Assembly (NCBI GenBank): GCA_963668245.2
Contig: CAXXKB010000003.1
Coordinates: forward strand, 1-64,000
Source: Anoxybacterium sp963668245
GTDB lineage: Bacteria > Bacillota > Clostridia > Peptostreptococcales > Anaerovoracaceae
DNA length: 64,000 nucleotides
Direction: 5' to 3'
A program made the position numbers and the translations under genes. The stretch's first letter is position 1. Each line of letters opens with the position of its first letter. Positions 1-8,909 of this stretch are shown here, in pieces. A model generated the notes under the pieces. That model ran no database searches. It worked only from the letters and a program-made list of their open reading frames with translations, and was not told the origin of the DNA.

Positions 1-2
1 GA

Positions 3-233
3 AATAATCAAGTGGATACTACAATTGTTTCTGAAATATGCTCCTACCCATTAGGATTTTGTTTATATAAAAAAACAGGGAATATGGGTAAAATTATAGG
101 TACTGATATTTCAGATTTCTCAATGTGTATCTATGACCAAGATTATAGAACAAAACTATCACTTCCTGTACTCACTAGTAACTCTATGTTTCCTCATGAT
201 TATAGGTTAAAAAATGAATTTAATATTATGTAA
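3..233 (+). CDS. C-terminal end of an unidentified protein (cut by window edge)
   Basis: An open frame runs from the left edge of the window to a TAA stop, giving about 77 residues, so this is the 3' end of a longer gene. The first possible initiator inside the window is a GTG at 12, but the frame is open upstream of it and no ribosome site is visible. The residues are mixed polar and hydrophobic, with several Cys, Tyr and Asp and no motif I recognise. The gene reads toward the restriction island but is separated from the next gene by over 300 bp, so it is probably unrelated. Function unknown. Confidence 0.45.
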   Translation, partial: NNQVDTTIVSEICSYPLGFCLYKKTGNMGKIIGTDISDFSMCIYDQDYRTKLSLPVLTSNSMFPHDYRLKNEFNIM

Positions 234-548
234 GACTAACTTTTAATCATCGATGTCATTATACGATAAGTTGAATGTATCAGAGGGTTTCTCTAAAACT
301 ACATCACTCAGTAAGCTTTCTAAGTTATTCAGAATTGATTAAAGGAAATCACTTTCGTATCTCATTGGTTTCAGAAATTTTAAAGCCTTAATAAAATATA
401 TCGTCAAACATAAACAGATTAGCAGTGTTGAAAATTCCATTTTATCTTTAGAATGTTTCTGAAAAGATAACGATACCTTTAGTAACGAGGTTACTTACGC
501 CAAATGGCCCGTAGATATTCATATTTTTATAGTAAGGAGTTTATGCTT
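234..548. other. Intergenic stretch before the metallopeptidase gene
   Basis: AT-rich DNA with no credible coding frame. It ends with AAGGAG at 534-539, the ribosome site of the following gene. I see no clear promoter or repeat in it. Confidence 0.4.
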
Positions 549-1274
549 ATGCCTGTAATTTTATTTGGAAAAGAGATAATTCCCTATGAATTGTTTTGGA
601 GCGAAAAACGTAAAACATTGGGGATTTCGGTGCAAGGAAACATTGTTCAGGTAACTGCTCCAAACGGAGTATCTGAAGAAAATGTCATTAATATTCTTAA
701 TAAAAAGGCCCCATGGATTCGAAAACAGTTGGAAGAATACAAGGAAATAAATTCTTTTACCGAGGAAAAAAAATTTGTTGCAGGAGAAAAGTTACCATAC
801 CTTGGAAGAGCATATCGCTTAAAGATCATAAAGGAAGACTACGTGCAGGAAAGTGGCTTTAAATTCTATCAAGGAATGTTCGTGGGAACGGTGTCTACTT
901 CTTTACAAGAAGACCAATACCGACAAGAATTATACCCTCTTTATAAAAAATGGGTCATTAGTCGAGCGGATACTTTTATACAGGATAGAAGAAAAAGATT
1001 CTCAATAAAGATAGGTGAATCTCCTACAAAAATTCAAGTTAAGGAACAAAAAAAACGATGGGGGAGTTGTACACCAGATGGTAAAATACTATTCAATTGG
1101 CGCATTTTTCTAGCTCCAACCTCTGTCGTAGATTATGTGTTAATTCATGAATTAACACATTTAAAACATATGAATCATTCATATGACTTCTGGAATACTA
1201 TAAAGATGGTCCTTCCTGATTATGAAATTAAAAAAGAATGGCTTCGTATTAACGGTAGAAAATTATATATATAA
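549..1274 (+). CDS. YgjP/DUF45-type zinc metallopeptidase
   Basis: Predicted cytoplasmic metallopeptidase of the YgjP-like M48/DUF45 (SprT-related) family. The C-terminal part carries HELTHLKHMNHSYDFW, where HExxH would bind zinc and the following H is the usual third ligand region. It is preceded by a QKKRWGSC segment, also typical of this family. AAGGAG at 534-539 lies 9 nt before the ATG at 549, so I prefer that start over ATGs at 504 or 543. The product is about 241 residues, normal for the family. The gene converges on hsdR and shares a terminator with it. YgjP-like genes are often found beside type I restriction loci, but their role there is not established. Confidence in the family is high; the substrate is unknown. 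Confidence 0.85.
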   Translation: MPVILFGKEIIPYELFWSEKRKTLGISVQGNIVQVTAPNGVSEENVINILNKKAPWIRKQLEEYKEINSFTEEKKFVAGEKLPYLGRAYRLKIIKEDYVQESGFKFYQGMFVGTVSTSLQEDQYRQELYPLYKKWVISRADTFIQDRRKRFSIKIGESPTKIQVKEQKKRWGSCTPDGKILFNWRIFLAPTSVVDYVLIHELTHLKHMNHSYDFWNTIKMVLPDYEIKKEWLRINGRKLYI

Positions 1275-1276
1275 AA

Positions 1277-1304
1277 AACAAGCAATCAAAGCCGATTGCT
1301 TGTT
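1277..1304. terminator. Bidirectional terminator between metallopeptidase gene and hsdR
   Basis: AACAAGCAATC (1277-1287) pairs perfectly with GATTGCTTGTT (1294-1304). T-rich DNA follows on the plus strand, and the A-rich 5' flank gives a T tract on the minus strand. It therefore fits a shared Rho-independent terminator for the two convergent genes. Confidence 0.8.
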
Positions 1305-1311
1305 TTCATTT

Positions 1312-4236
1312 CTAGTTTCCGTATTGAATTTCAGCTAAACTCATGAAATATCCTGTTAACACACTAGCATCTTCCAGATTCAATCCATTTTTCATGAGCT
1401 TTATCTTGATAGCTGCGGTTAGCTGCCGTTTGAAATCGCGCTTTTTAGTCCAATCGCTGATAGGCGTAACATACTCTTCAATGAACGATTGTAGGCTAAT
1501 AGCTAGACTTTTTATTTCAGCTGTTTTTGTTTCCTCCATTACCTCTAAAAGCTTGTTGTAATAGGGTTCTTGTAAAGAAGAAAGCCCGGAGTCCGTTTTT
1601 CCTTGCGCTTTCTTCACTAATCGTTCCTGTACTTTATCCAATTCTGTTAGTAATTCTTCTATAGTTAATTGACGATTTTTATAGGCTTCTACTAATGCTT
1701 CTACTTTTTCCTTTAGAGATGTATAGAAGACCTCGTCTTCTTTAAATTTAATAGAAATTTCTTTTTTTATTGCATGCTCTATTTGTGCAGCTTTGGTTTC
1801 CGGAAGTTCATTCGATTCTATCTCTTTTTTGAAGGAAGCGTCTAAAATAGAGATAGGATCATGGGCAATGATTCCATTAGAATGAATGTAATCCTGTACG
1901 ATCTGACGCACCTTTTCACCACATTCTGAGATATCCATGGCGTCATCGATTGAAAATTTAGAACGTGCTAACTGTCGTATTGTGCCTGCCCATTTCAAGG
2001 TGGGTAAAAATTTCCCTGCTTTGGGGCTAGGCAATACGCGATCCATACTTTCCGCAAAGCGCTTGTAGGATGAATCAAAATCAGTACGAATACTTTCATC
2101 ACTTAATCGTAGAACAGCCTCTTCAATTTGTTCTGATTGAAGCCCATCAAAATACCGCATCACTTGTCGCTGCCGCTGTTCCAAACGCGGAATTTCTTCA
2201 TCAATCGAACGCAAAGCTCCTTTTACATCATTGGCACTAAATACTTCGAGAGCCTCTTCCAGGAACCGAGAAACCCCAAAATAATCAACAATTAACCCAT
2301 ACGATTTATTATCATCATAACGACGGTTCGTCCGGGCTACTGCTTGTAAGAGATTATGCTCTTTTAATGGTTTATCCAAATACATCACTTGCTCCACTGG
2401 AGCATCAAATCCAGTCAATAATTTATCGCAAACGATTAGCATCGCTAATTTATCTTCATGAAAAGGTTTCTTAAATCGCTCAATTAGTTCTTTTTCTTCT
2501 TGCTTTGTCTTATGGTGTTTTGCTATACCTTCTTCATCATTATGCTTATTAGAAATGATAATCGCGGTATCGAATAAATCATTGGCAAATGAGTCAATTA
2601 GTTCCTTGTACTTAGCCGCAGCTTTACGAGAGACGGCAACTACCTGTGCTTTGTAGCCATTAATAAGTACTTTTTTTTCAAAGTGCTCTACGATATCTAA
2701 AGCAATATCTCTCATCCGCTCTGGAGAAGTTAAAACCAATTCTTCCTTCACATATTTCCCCTTAATTTTTTCTTTTTCTTCTTCATCGTATTCATTAAAA
2801 GTACGATTAAATAACTCATCTAAAGAAGATCCGCGCACTTGTAAATCAGGTAAACGAGATTCGTAGAAAATAGGCACTGTTGTACCATCCGCTACTGCTT
2901 GCTCAATCGTATACTTGTCAATATACGTCCCAAATGTTCCAGTTGTAGAGCGTTCTTTTTTATCGATCGGAGTTCCAGTAAAACCGATAAAGATAGCATT
3001 AGGTAAAGCTCCTCGCATGTTCATCGCAAATGTTTTATATTGAGAGCGATGGGATTCATCCGTCATCACAATAATATTTTCATCTTCGGAAATAAGTGGA
3101 AATGCACCATTTCCATTGCTTTGAAACTTGTCTATTAAGGTCATAACTGTCGTCCCTTGCCCTTTGGACAGTTGAATTTTTAAGTCTTCAATGGATTGGG
3201 CTTGTTGCGGTGCGGAAAAATTACATTCCCGGAATGTATCGGTGATTTGGTTGTCTAAGTCTGTACGATCGGTAACAATCACAATCATAGGGTTTTTCAA
3301 TTGCTGGATACGTCGTAATTTTTTAGATAGAAAGACCATCGTCAACGATTTTCCTGATCCTTGGGTATGCCATACCACCCCTCCGCGTTGAGCTGGTTTT
3401 TTATTTATCTTTATCCGTTCGATTGCTTTATTCACTGCCCGGTACTGTTGATAGCGAGCTAATTTTTTTACTTTTCCATCATAGACAATAAAATTACGCA
3501 TTAAGTCAAGCAGGGTGTCTTTTTGTAACGTCCCTGCTACTAAAATATCTTGGGGATAATCTGATCCGACTTCTTCGAAGGAAAGAGGATAGGGATCCTT
3601 CCATACACCATAGTGCTTTGTAGGTGTGAAAAGAGTAGCCACTTTTGCCCTATCCCTGCTGGTTAAAATAATGATTTGGTTATACCAGAATAATTTCTCG
3701 TGCTCTCGCACATAACGGTCAATCTGCCGGTAAGCTTCCGTTAGTTGCTTTTCAGGTGCTAATTTAGGACTCTTACACTCAATAATTACTAAAGGAAGGC
3801 CATTCACAAAAATTAGGATGTCAGGAATGATGATTCCACTTGTGTTGGTGACAGTAAATTGATTCGTTACGACAAAATCGTTATTCTCTATTTTGTCGTA
3901 ATCAAAGAGCTTGACGGATTGATTTTTATTCCCAGAACCAACGTCTTGCACAACTGTAATACCTTCCCCAAATAACCAGTCAAAAATTTGTTTGTTCATA
4001 TGCCATAAATCTTCTGCTTGCGGGGTAGAAAAACGACGTACTACTTTATCTAGACTATTTTCATTCATCCACGGATTTAATCGCTGTAGACTTTCACGAA
4101 AACGATCTTCTAATAGAACAACCGCTTGAGAAGATCGTTCACGATCCAATTCATTTGTGTTTAAATAATTGTATCCATAGTTTTTTAGCTGTTCAATAAG
4201 AGGAATTTCCACGTGTGTTTCTTCGTATCGGTCCAA
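1312..4236 (-). CDS. hsdR: Type I restriction enzyme R subunit (HsdR)
   Basis: Motor and nuclease subunit of a type I restriction-modification complex. It translocates DNA using ATP and cuts unmodified DNA when bound to HsdM/HsdS. The 974 residues match the usual HsdR length. The N-terminal PD-(D/E)xK nuclease region shows PDILIFVNGLPLVIIECKSP. It is followed by SF2 helicase motifs: Walker A in WHTQGSGKSLTM (about residue 290), DESH in MTDESHRS, GFTGTPI, and the later QAVARTNRR. The gene starts with TTG (4234-4236), with GAGGGGG 7-8 nt upstream and no better ATG. It lies downstream of hsdM-hsdS on the same strand, but a gap of about 300 bp may give it its own promoter. The frame is intact. 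Confidence 0.97.
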   Translation of the reverse strand: MDRYEETHVEIPLIEQLKNYGYNYLNTNELDRERSSQAVVLLEDRFRESLQRLNPWMNENSLDKVVRRFSTPQAEDLWHMNKQIFDWLFGEGITVVQDVGSGNKNQSVKLFDYDKIENNDFVVTNQFTVTNTSGIIIPDILIFVNGLPLVIIECKSPKLAPEKQLTEAYRQIDRYVREHEKLFWYNQIIILTSRDRAKVATLFTPTKHYGVWKDPYPLSFEEVGSDYPQDILVAGTLQKDTLLDLMRNFIVYDGKVKKLARYQQYRAVNKAIERIKINKKPAQRGGVVWHTQGSGKSLTMVFLSKKLRRIQQLKNPMIVIVTDRTDLDNQITDTFRECNFSAPQQAQSIEDLKIQLSKGQGTTVMTLIDKFQSNGNGAFPLISEDENIIVMTDESHRSQYKTFAMNMRGALPNAIFIGFTGTPIDKKERSTTGTFGTYIDKYTIEQAVADGTTVPIFYESRLPDLQVRGSSLDELFNRTFNEYDEEEKEKIKGKYVKEELVLTSPERMRDIALDIVEHFEKKVLINGYKAQVVAVSRKAAAKYKELIDSFANDLFDTAIIISNKHNDEEGIAKHHKTKQEEKELIERFKKPFHEDKLAMLIVCDKLLTGFDAPVEQVMYLDKPLKEHNLLQAVARTNRRYDDNKSYGLIVDYFGVSRFLEEALEVFSANDVKGALRSIDEEIPRLEQRQRQVMRYFDGLQSEQIEEAVLRLSDESIRTDFDSSYKRFAESMDRVLPSPKAGKFLPTLKWAGTIRQLARSKFSIDDAMDISECGEKVRQIVQDYIHSNGIIAHDPISILDASFKKEIESNELPETKAAQIEHAIKKEISIKFKEDEVFYTSLKEKVEALVEAYKNRQLTIEELLTELDKVQERLVKKAQGKTDSGLSSLQEPYYNKLLEVMEETKTAEIKSLAISLQSFIEEYVTPISDWTKKRDFKRQLTAAIKIKLMKNGLNLEDASVLTGYFMSLAEIQYGN

Positions 4237-4542
4237 TTAGCTTCCCCCTCTTTCAATTATTAAATAATGCTAAAAGCAAAGACGTCACTTTTTTATCAAC
4301 ATAACTTGTTGCGTGAAATATAATTTCCTTTTGAATAACTTTTTATAATTGAGTTTATCTAAAAAAAGCCCTTAGTAGCGAGCTGATTCCTAGGTTGCCT
4401 GCTATTCCTATTTAAATATTCAGAGTGAATAAAAATGAGGCTTAATGCTAAATTTTCTATAGTAATTATTTGGTATCAAGTTGTTCGTAGACTTTTATTG
4501 TAGTTTTTGGAAAAGTCTTGTACTGGCTATCCAACATCATAA
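4237..4542. other. Gap between hsdS and hsdR
   Basis: About 300 bp of AT-rich DNA with no credible gene. Such a gap within an hsd locus may hold a separate hsdR promoter, but I see no convincing -35/-10 pair and no terminator. Confidence 0.35.
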
Positions 4543-5769
4543 TTATACCCTTATTTTTCCGTTAAGAAGCTGTTGCATTAAGCCTTTTTTTAGTTCTTCA
4601 TATTGAACCTTTTGTTGCTTGTGGCTTTTGATATCTTCATCTACGGAAGATAAAATAGCAGCGATTTTTTTTTGCTCTTCTAATGGTGGAAAGGGTACTC
4701 GTAATTTTAAAAATGTATTTTGGGAGATGTTTTTCATAGAATTACTTGTCCCAGTGGCCTCTTTTTTTAATAAATGACTATATTTTTCATAGCTCAGCAT
4801 ATACGAGAGCCATTTAACATCTACAATTTCCTTATTAAATGTTACCTTCCACAGTCTATCTGGAAGAAAGAGATTTGGGATGTCATCTTTGACATATCCG
4901 ATTTCTCCAACAAGAGCGGGTGTATTCATTCTGCTTACTATTATAGTATTACTTGATACACTTACTTTAGCACGACTTAGTTCATGATCTAAAATAACTT
5001 TGTTTTCACCAGCATTAAATTTTCCTTGAGTAACAGAACTTGTTTTTAAAATCCCATATTCATTATTCAATGCAGGTCGATTCTCTGAATTTACACTAAC
5101 GCCGGATTCAATACCTATGATAATAGAATTTAAAGTTGCCTCTTTCCATTCAACTGGTATTTCTCCCATCTTAGTTTGCTTAAATTTTTTGTGCATAATC
5201 CCTTTTGTTAACAATTCCTGCATAATCCCTTTTTTTAGCTCAGTAGTTTTTTCGATTAACTGATTCGTTTGTTGAATCTGATCATCAACAGTAGAAAGGA
5301 TTTTCGCTATTTTTAGCTGTTCTTTTAATGGGGGGAGTGAAACAACAAAATTCTGCAATGCTTTCTTTTGAATATTCGGTAAACCGCTTCCTACCCTCAA
5401 ACTCATAATTTTTTTTTCTTGATACTTTAAATTTTGGTATAAGAAACTTACATTGACGTTGTCGATTAAATTCAAAGTGTAGTTGTGTCCTCCACTCCAG
5501 AATCTCTCTTTATTAAATTTTACAAATCCACATGAATTTCCTCCTTCACTTATAGAAATAGTATTTTCATCTGTGTTAAATTCATTGTGATAACCTGAAG
5601 GCTCTTGTCCACCATTTAGAACATAATACTCTCCGCCTAACATATCTAACTTACTTAATTGTTTTCCTTTAGTAATTTCAGAAATATCATTTAGTTTTTT
5701 TAAGTCCCATTCAATAGGGATATATCCTATTTCAGTCTTTTTAAAGTTCTTTTTTTCTTCTTCAATCAT
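4543..5769 (-). CDS. hsdS: Type I restriction enzyme specificity subunit (HsdS)
   Basis: DNA-recognition subunit that sets the bipartite target of the type I complex. About 408 residues contain two target-recognition halves. Each opens with a related phrase (IGYIPIEWDLKKL near the N-terminus, MGEIPVEWKEATL near residue 200). Each ends with a conserved spacer helix starting PPLKEQLKIAKILSTVDDQI or PPLEEQKKIAAILSSVDEDI. The duplicated plan is typical of HsdS. The ATG at 5769 overlaps the end of hsdM by 8 bp, indicating translational coupling; TTG at 5781 is an alternative start. The frame is intact, so the specificity should be functional, although the target sequence cannot be predicted. Confidence 0.95.
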   Translation of the reverse strand: MIEEEKKNFKKTEIGYIPIEWDLKKLNDISEITKGKQLSKLDMLGGEYYVLNGGQEPSGYHNEFNTDENTISISEGGNSCGFVKFNKERFWSGGHNYTLNLIDNVNVSFLYQNLKYQEKKIMSLRVGSGLPNIQKKALQNFVVSLPPLKEQLKIAKILSTVDDQIQQTNQLIEKTTELKKGIMQELLTKGIMHKKFKQTKMGEIPVEWKEATLNSIIIGIESGVSVNSENRPALNNEYGILKTSSVTQGKFNAGENKVILDHELSRAKVSVSSNTIIVSRMNTPALVGEIGYVKDDIPNLFLPDRLWKVTFNKEIVDVKWLSYMLSYEKYSHLLKKEATGTSNSMKNISQNTFLKLRVPFPPLEEQKKIAAILSSVDEDIKSHKQQKVQYEELKKGLMQQLLNGKIRV

Positions 5770-7258
5770 GGTATTCACCAAGTCCTAACTCTTGTAAATA
5801 GCGATATAATTTTTCTTTAGTATGATTCCGGTTTAATTCTAGCATTTTAATATCTCTTAAAACAGAAGGAATATCTACTAACTCTTCTTCCACTGATTTA
5901 TCGATATATAAGTTAATATTCAAATTGTAATCGTTCTCTCTGATATCTTCTAAAGTAACAACTCGCGCATATTTTTCAATATCTTCGAAATTTTCAAATG
6001 CCGATACAATTCTGGATACATCTCCATCACGTAATATGTTTTGATTCTTACCTTCTTGGTAGTGTTCTTCAGCAGCAATAAATAAAACATTCCCTTTGCT
6101 GCCTCCTTTTTTATTTCGGTTGAAAATCAAAATATTCGCAGTGATACCTGTTCCATAAAACAGATTTGAGGGCAAACCAATTATTGCTTCCAGTAAATCG
6201 TCTTCAAGTAATCCACGTCTAATTTTCCCTTCAGTTCCTCCACGGAACAACACACCATCAGGCATCACTACACCGGCCATTCCATTACTATTTAAAGAGG
6301 CTACCATGTGTTGAACAAATGCATAGTCCCCAGCATTATTTCCCGGAATTCCATATTGGAAACGACCATACACATCCGATTCTGCGTCATCTCGTCCCCA
6401 ATTCTTCAATGAGAAAGGTGGATTCGCGATCACACGATCAAAGAGCATGATATTTCCTTCTTCAAGTAGTTTAGGATTTCGAATGGTGTCTCCTTTTTCA
6501 ATTCGATGATCTGGGAGATCATGCAGCAACATATTCATTTTTGAAATGGCCCATGTGTTAAGGTTTTTTTCCTGTCCGAATAAAGAAATAGAATAGGGGT
6601 TACCTCCGTGTTTCTTAACATAATCAACCGCTTGAATTAACATCCCTCCGGATCCACAAGTTGGGTCGTACACGCGCATCCCTTCTTCAGGTTTCAAAAG
6701 ACGGACTAATAATTCGACTACTTTTGTTGGCGTGTAAAATTCCCCACCTTTCTTACCCGCGTCATCCGCAAACATTTTAATTAAATATTCGTATGCGCGA
6801 CCCAAAATGTCGGGTTCAGAAAGATTGATGTTTTTTAAGTTAATCAGGGAAAAGTGTTGCAAGAGTTGTTGCAAGATATCATCGGTTAAAACTTCACGAT
6901 TGAAGTCAATGGTTGTCAACACCCCTTCTAATGTAGAATTGTCGTTTTCTAAAGCTTCAAAAGCGATATTAATGACGGTCCCTATATCTTGGCCTTTACT
7001 ACGGATCTCATTCCAACGAGCTTTATCTGGAACATAGAATTGGTATTGATCGGGATCATCTTTCAGAATATTTCCTAATTGTTCTCCATGTTTCTCAAAC
7101 AGATCTTCCTGCTGTTCTTCAAAAACATCGTTGATTCTTTTTAAAAATAGTAGTCCAAAAATATAGCTTTTATAATCACTGGAATCGATGGATCCGCGTA
7201 AAATATTCGCTGATGCCCAAAGATGTGATTCTAATTGTTGTTGGGTAAGTTTTGACAT
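5762..7258 (-). CDS. hsdM: Type I N6-adenine DNA methyltransferase (HsdM)
   Basis: Modification subunit that methylates adenine in the site recognised by HsdS, protecting the host or element. The 498 residues have the N-terminal helical HsdM domain, SAM motif I DPTCGSGGML (from about residue 198) and the catalytic motif IV ANPPFS (about residue 279). Both are intact, in contrast to the second methylase-like gene upstream. GGAGGAAT lies about 8-11 nt before the ATG. The gene is followed directly by hsdS and separated by 150 bp from the HEPN-like gene, all on the minus strand. Confidence 0.97.
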   Translation of the reverse strand: MSKLTQQQLESHLWASANILRGSIDSSDYKSYIFGLLFLKRINDVFEEQQEDLFEKHGEQLGNILKDDPDQYQFYVPDKARWNEIRSKGQDIGTVINIAFEALENDNSTLEGVLTTIDFNREVLTDDILQQLLQHFSLINLKNINLSEPDILGRAYEYLIKMFADDAGKKGGEFYTPTKVVELLVRLLKPEEGMRVYDPTCGSGGMLIQAVDYVKKHGGNPYSISLFGQEKNLNTWAISKMNMLLHDLPDHRIEKGDTIRNPKLLEEGNIMLFDRVIANPPFSLKNWGRDDAESDVYGRFQYGIPGNNAGDYAFVQHMVASLNSNGMAGVVMPDGVLFRGGTEGKIRRGLLEDDLLEAIIGLPSNLFYGTGITANILIFNRNKKGGSKGNVLFIAAEEHYQEGKNQNILRDGDVSRIVSAFENFEDIEKYARVVTLEDIRENDYNLNINLYIDKSVEEELVDIPSVLRDIKMLELNRNHTKEKLYRYLQELGLGEYHD

Positions 7259-7409
7259 TGTTTTGTATTCCTCCTATTGGGTATGAAAATTTTAATAGTT
7301 TCATTCTATGACTTAAATATTGAATCACTGTTTATTATTCTATTAATTAATTCATCTCTATTAATTGGGCAGCTAAAGGGACAGTATTTTTACTTTCTAT
7401 AGCATCAAA

Positions 7410-8843
7410 TTATATTAGTTTTAATAGTGGTTTCGACATTTTTTGAAATTTGGAATCTCTTTCAATTTTATCTAATGGCCCCTTAAATTCTTCTATTAGT
7501 TCTAATAATTCCAATGAAGGAACAGAAATTATTTTCTTTTTAAGAATAAGTAATATTTCTCTATACTTTTTTTGGCACAAAGGAAATTGTAACATGCTTT
7601 TAATAGTATCATTTGTGATAGAGAGGATTGCTGCCATTGAAGAGGAGGAATCTAATTTATTTAATAATTCTATATAAATTGGCTCCGCATTCCATGCTAT
7701 CCCGTTGGCATTCGTTAAGAAACACTCTACAAGACAACGAACGTATTTTTCTCTTAAATTTGATTCAAGTAAAAAACTACTATCCTCACCCACTAATCTT
7801 TTTAATTCTCTGCCAAGAATAGGTTCGCTATAAAAATTATCTGTTCCCCTATGTGCCACAAGTAGTTGATCAATAGCAGTATCTATTTCAGACAATAGAA
7901 TTTTTTCAGGAATATATGGTTTTCCGTCTACTATTTCTAAAAATTCTCTCGAAAGTCTTTCCTTTTCTGTGTCTCCGTTAGCAACATATTTTCCATATCT
8001 TATTCCTATATCAAATCGGGTATCTTCTTTTGAAAAGCTCCATAAATGTGGTGATAAAAGCTTAATGTTATCACGTAACTTGACATCAGAATTTTCTCTC
8101 ACATACATTCCAAAAAAACCAGCTAAAAGATTTCCTGTTTGTATAGGTGTCAGTTTATCAAAGAATAACCCAATCCGACGAGCATCTTGATCAGTTAAGT
8201 TATTACCCCTAATGTTAGTAAGAAGCGCCTTAATCTCGACAGTAATACCAGACAACGGAAGTGATATTACTTCTCGAATACAGGTTTCTAACCAACTAAT
8301 CAACTGTAATCCTGTTATTTCAGATTGATTAGGATGAGCAGCGCTTGCCCAGTTTCTCATATATTTAATATAATCGAGGTGTCTGTATCCCATTTCTGAT
8401 ATTAATCCAATTTCTTTTGCACCATGGATTAATTCACTATCTGTTATCTTATCTAAATCATCTTCATCCTTTAATTCTTTTTTCTTATTAGGGCTTTCTA
8501 CTGCAACATCGAAAAAATAGGTTATATCATACTGAGAAACTCGTTTTCTTAATTCATTCACTGTCTCATTCCAAAGGTAGTTAAGAGCGGCATCAAAAAG
8601 TCCGGCTGTTGTAGCAGCTATAAATTTAGATATATAGATCGAGTTCTTCCTATTTTCATATTCGGTATAACTGATAGCTGTATGAATGTTATTAATCACT
8701 GCTGCACGTTGAGCCACTTCTGAAAATATACCTTCAATTGGCAACCCATTATAGACTAAAAATCCTTTTACATTATTTTCATATTTTCCCAACTCGTTAT
8801 TTGTAATTGTGTTCTTTGGTACAATCTGCGGTAATTTATCCAT
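7410..8843 (-). CDS. Large protein with HEPN-like motif, next to methylase-like gene
   Basis: I do not recognise the 477-residue protein as a named family. It has no signal peptide and is predicted cytoplasmic. Around residues 163-170 it reads RNWASAAH followed by PNQ. This fits the R-x(4-6)-H signature of HEPN ribonucleases, with the usual polar residue after the Arg. The rest is predicted largely helical. AGGAGG lies 6 nt before the ATG. It sits 66 bp downstream of the methyltransferase-TRD fusion gene and 150 bp upstream of hsdM, so all may be one transcript. HEPN nucleases encoded inside type I restriction loci (PrrC, RloC) act as abortive-infection RNases; this gene could do the same, but that is inference. 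It is not Cas13a, being far too short and having one motif. Confidence 0.6.
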   Translation of the reverse strand: MDKLPQIVPKNTITNNELGKYENNVKGFLVYNGLPIEGIFSEVAQRAAVINNIHTAISYTEYENRKNSIYISKFIAATTAGLFDAALNYLWNETVNELRKRVSQYDITYFFDVAVESPNKKKELKDEDDLDKITDSELIHGAKEIGLISEMGYRHLDYIKYMRNWASAAHPNQSEITGLQLISWLETCIREVISLPLSGITVEIKALLTNIRGNNLTDQDARRIGLFFDKLTPIQTGNLLAGFFGMYVRENSDVKLRDNIKLLSPHLWSFSKEDTRFDIGIRYGKYVANGDTEKERLSREFLEIVDGKPYIPEKILLSEIDTAIDQLLVAHRGTDNFYSEPILGRELKRLVGEDSSFLLESNLREKYVRCLVECFLTNANGIAWNAEPIYIELLNKLDSSSSMAAILSITNDTIKSMLQFPLCQKKYREILLILKKKIISVPSLELLELIEEFKGPLDKIERDSKFQKMSKPLLKLI

Positions 8844-8909
8844 ATGAAGCCTCCTTTTATATTAACCAATACATAGGTATATAGATATAACGTTAAGGGT
8901 ATTCCTTTT

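Noticed and set aside
7410..8843. HEPN-like protein as the missing Cas13a of the array
   Set aside because: Cas13a is over 1000 residues with two HEPN motifs. This protein has 477 residues and one motif, and lies 20 kb from the array.
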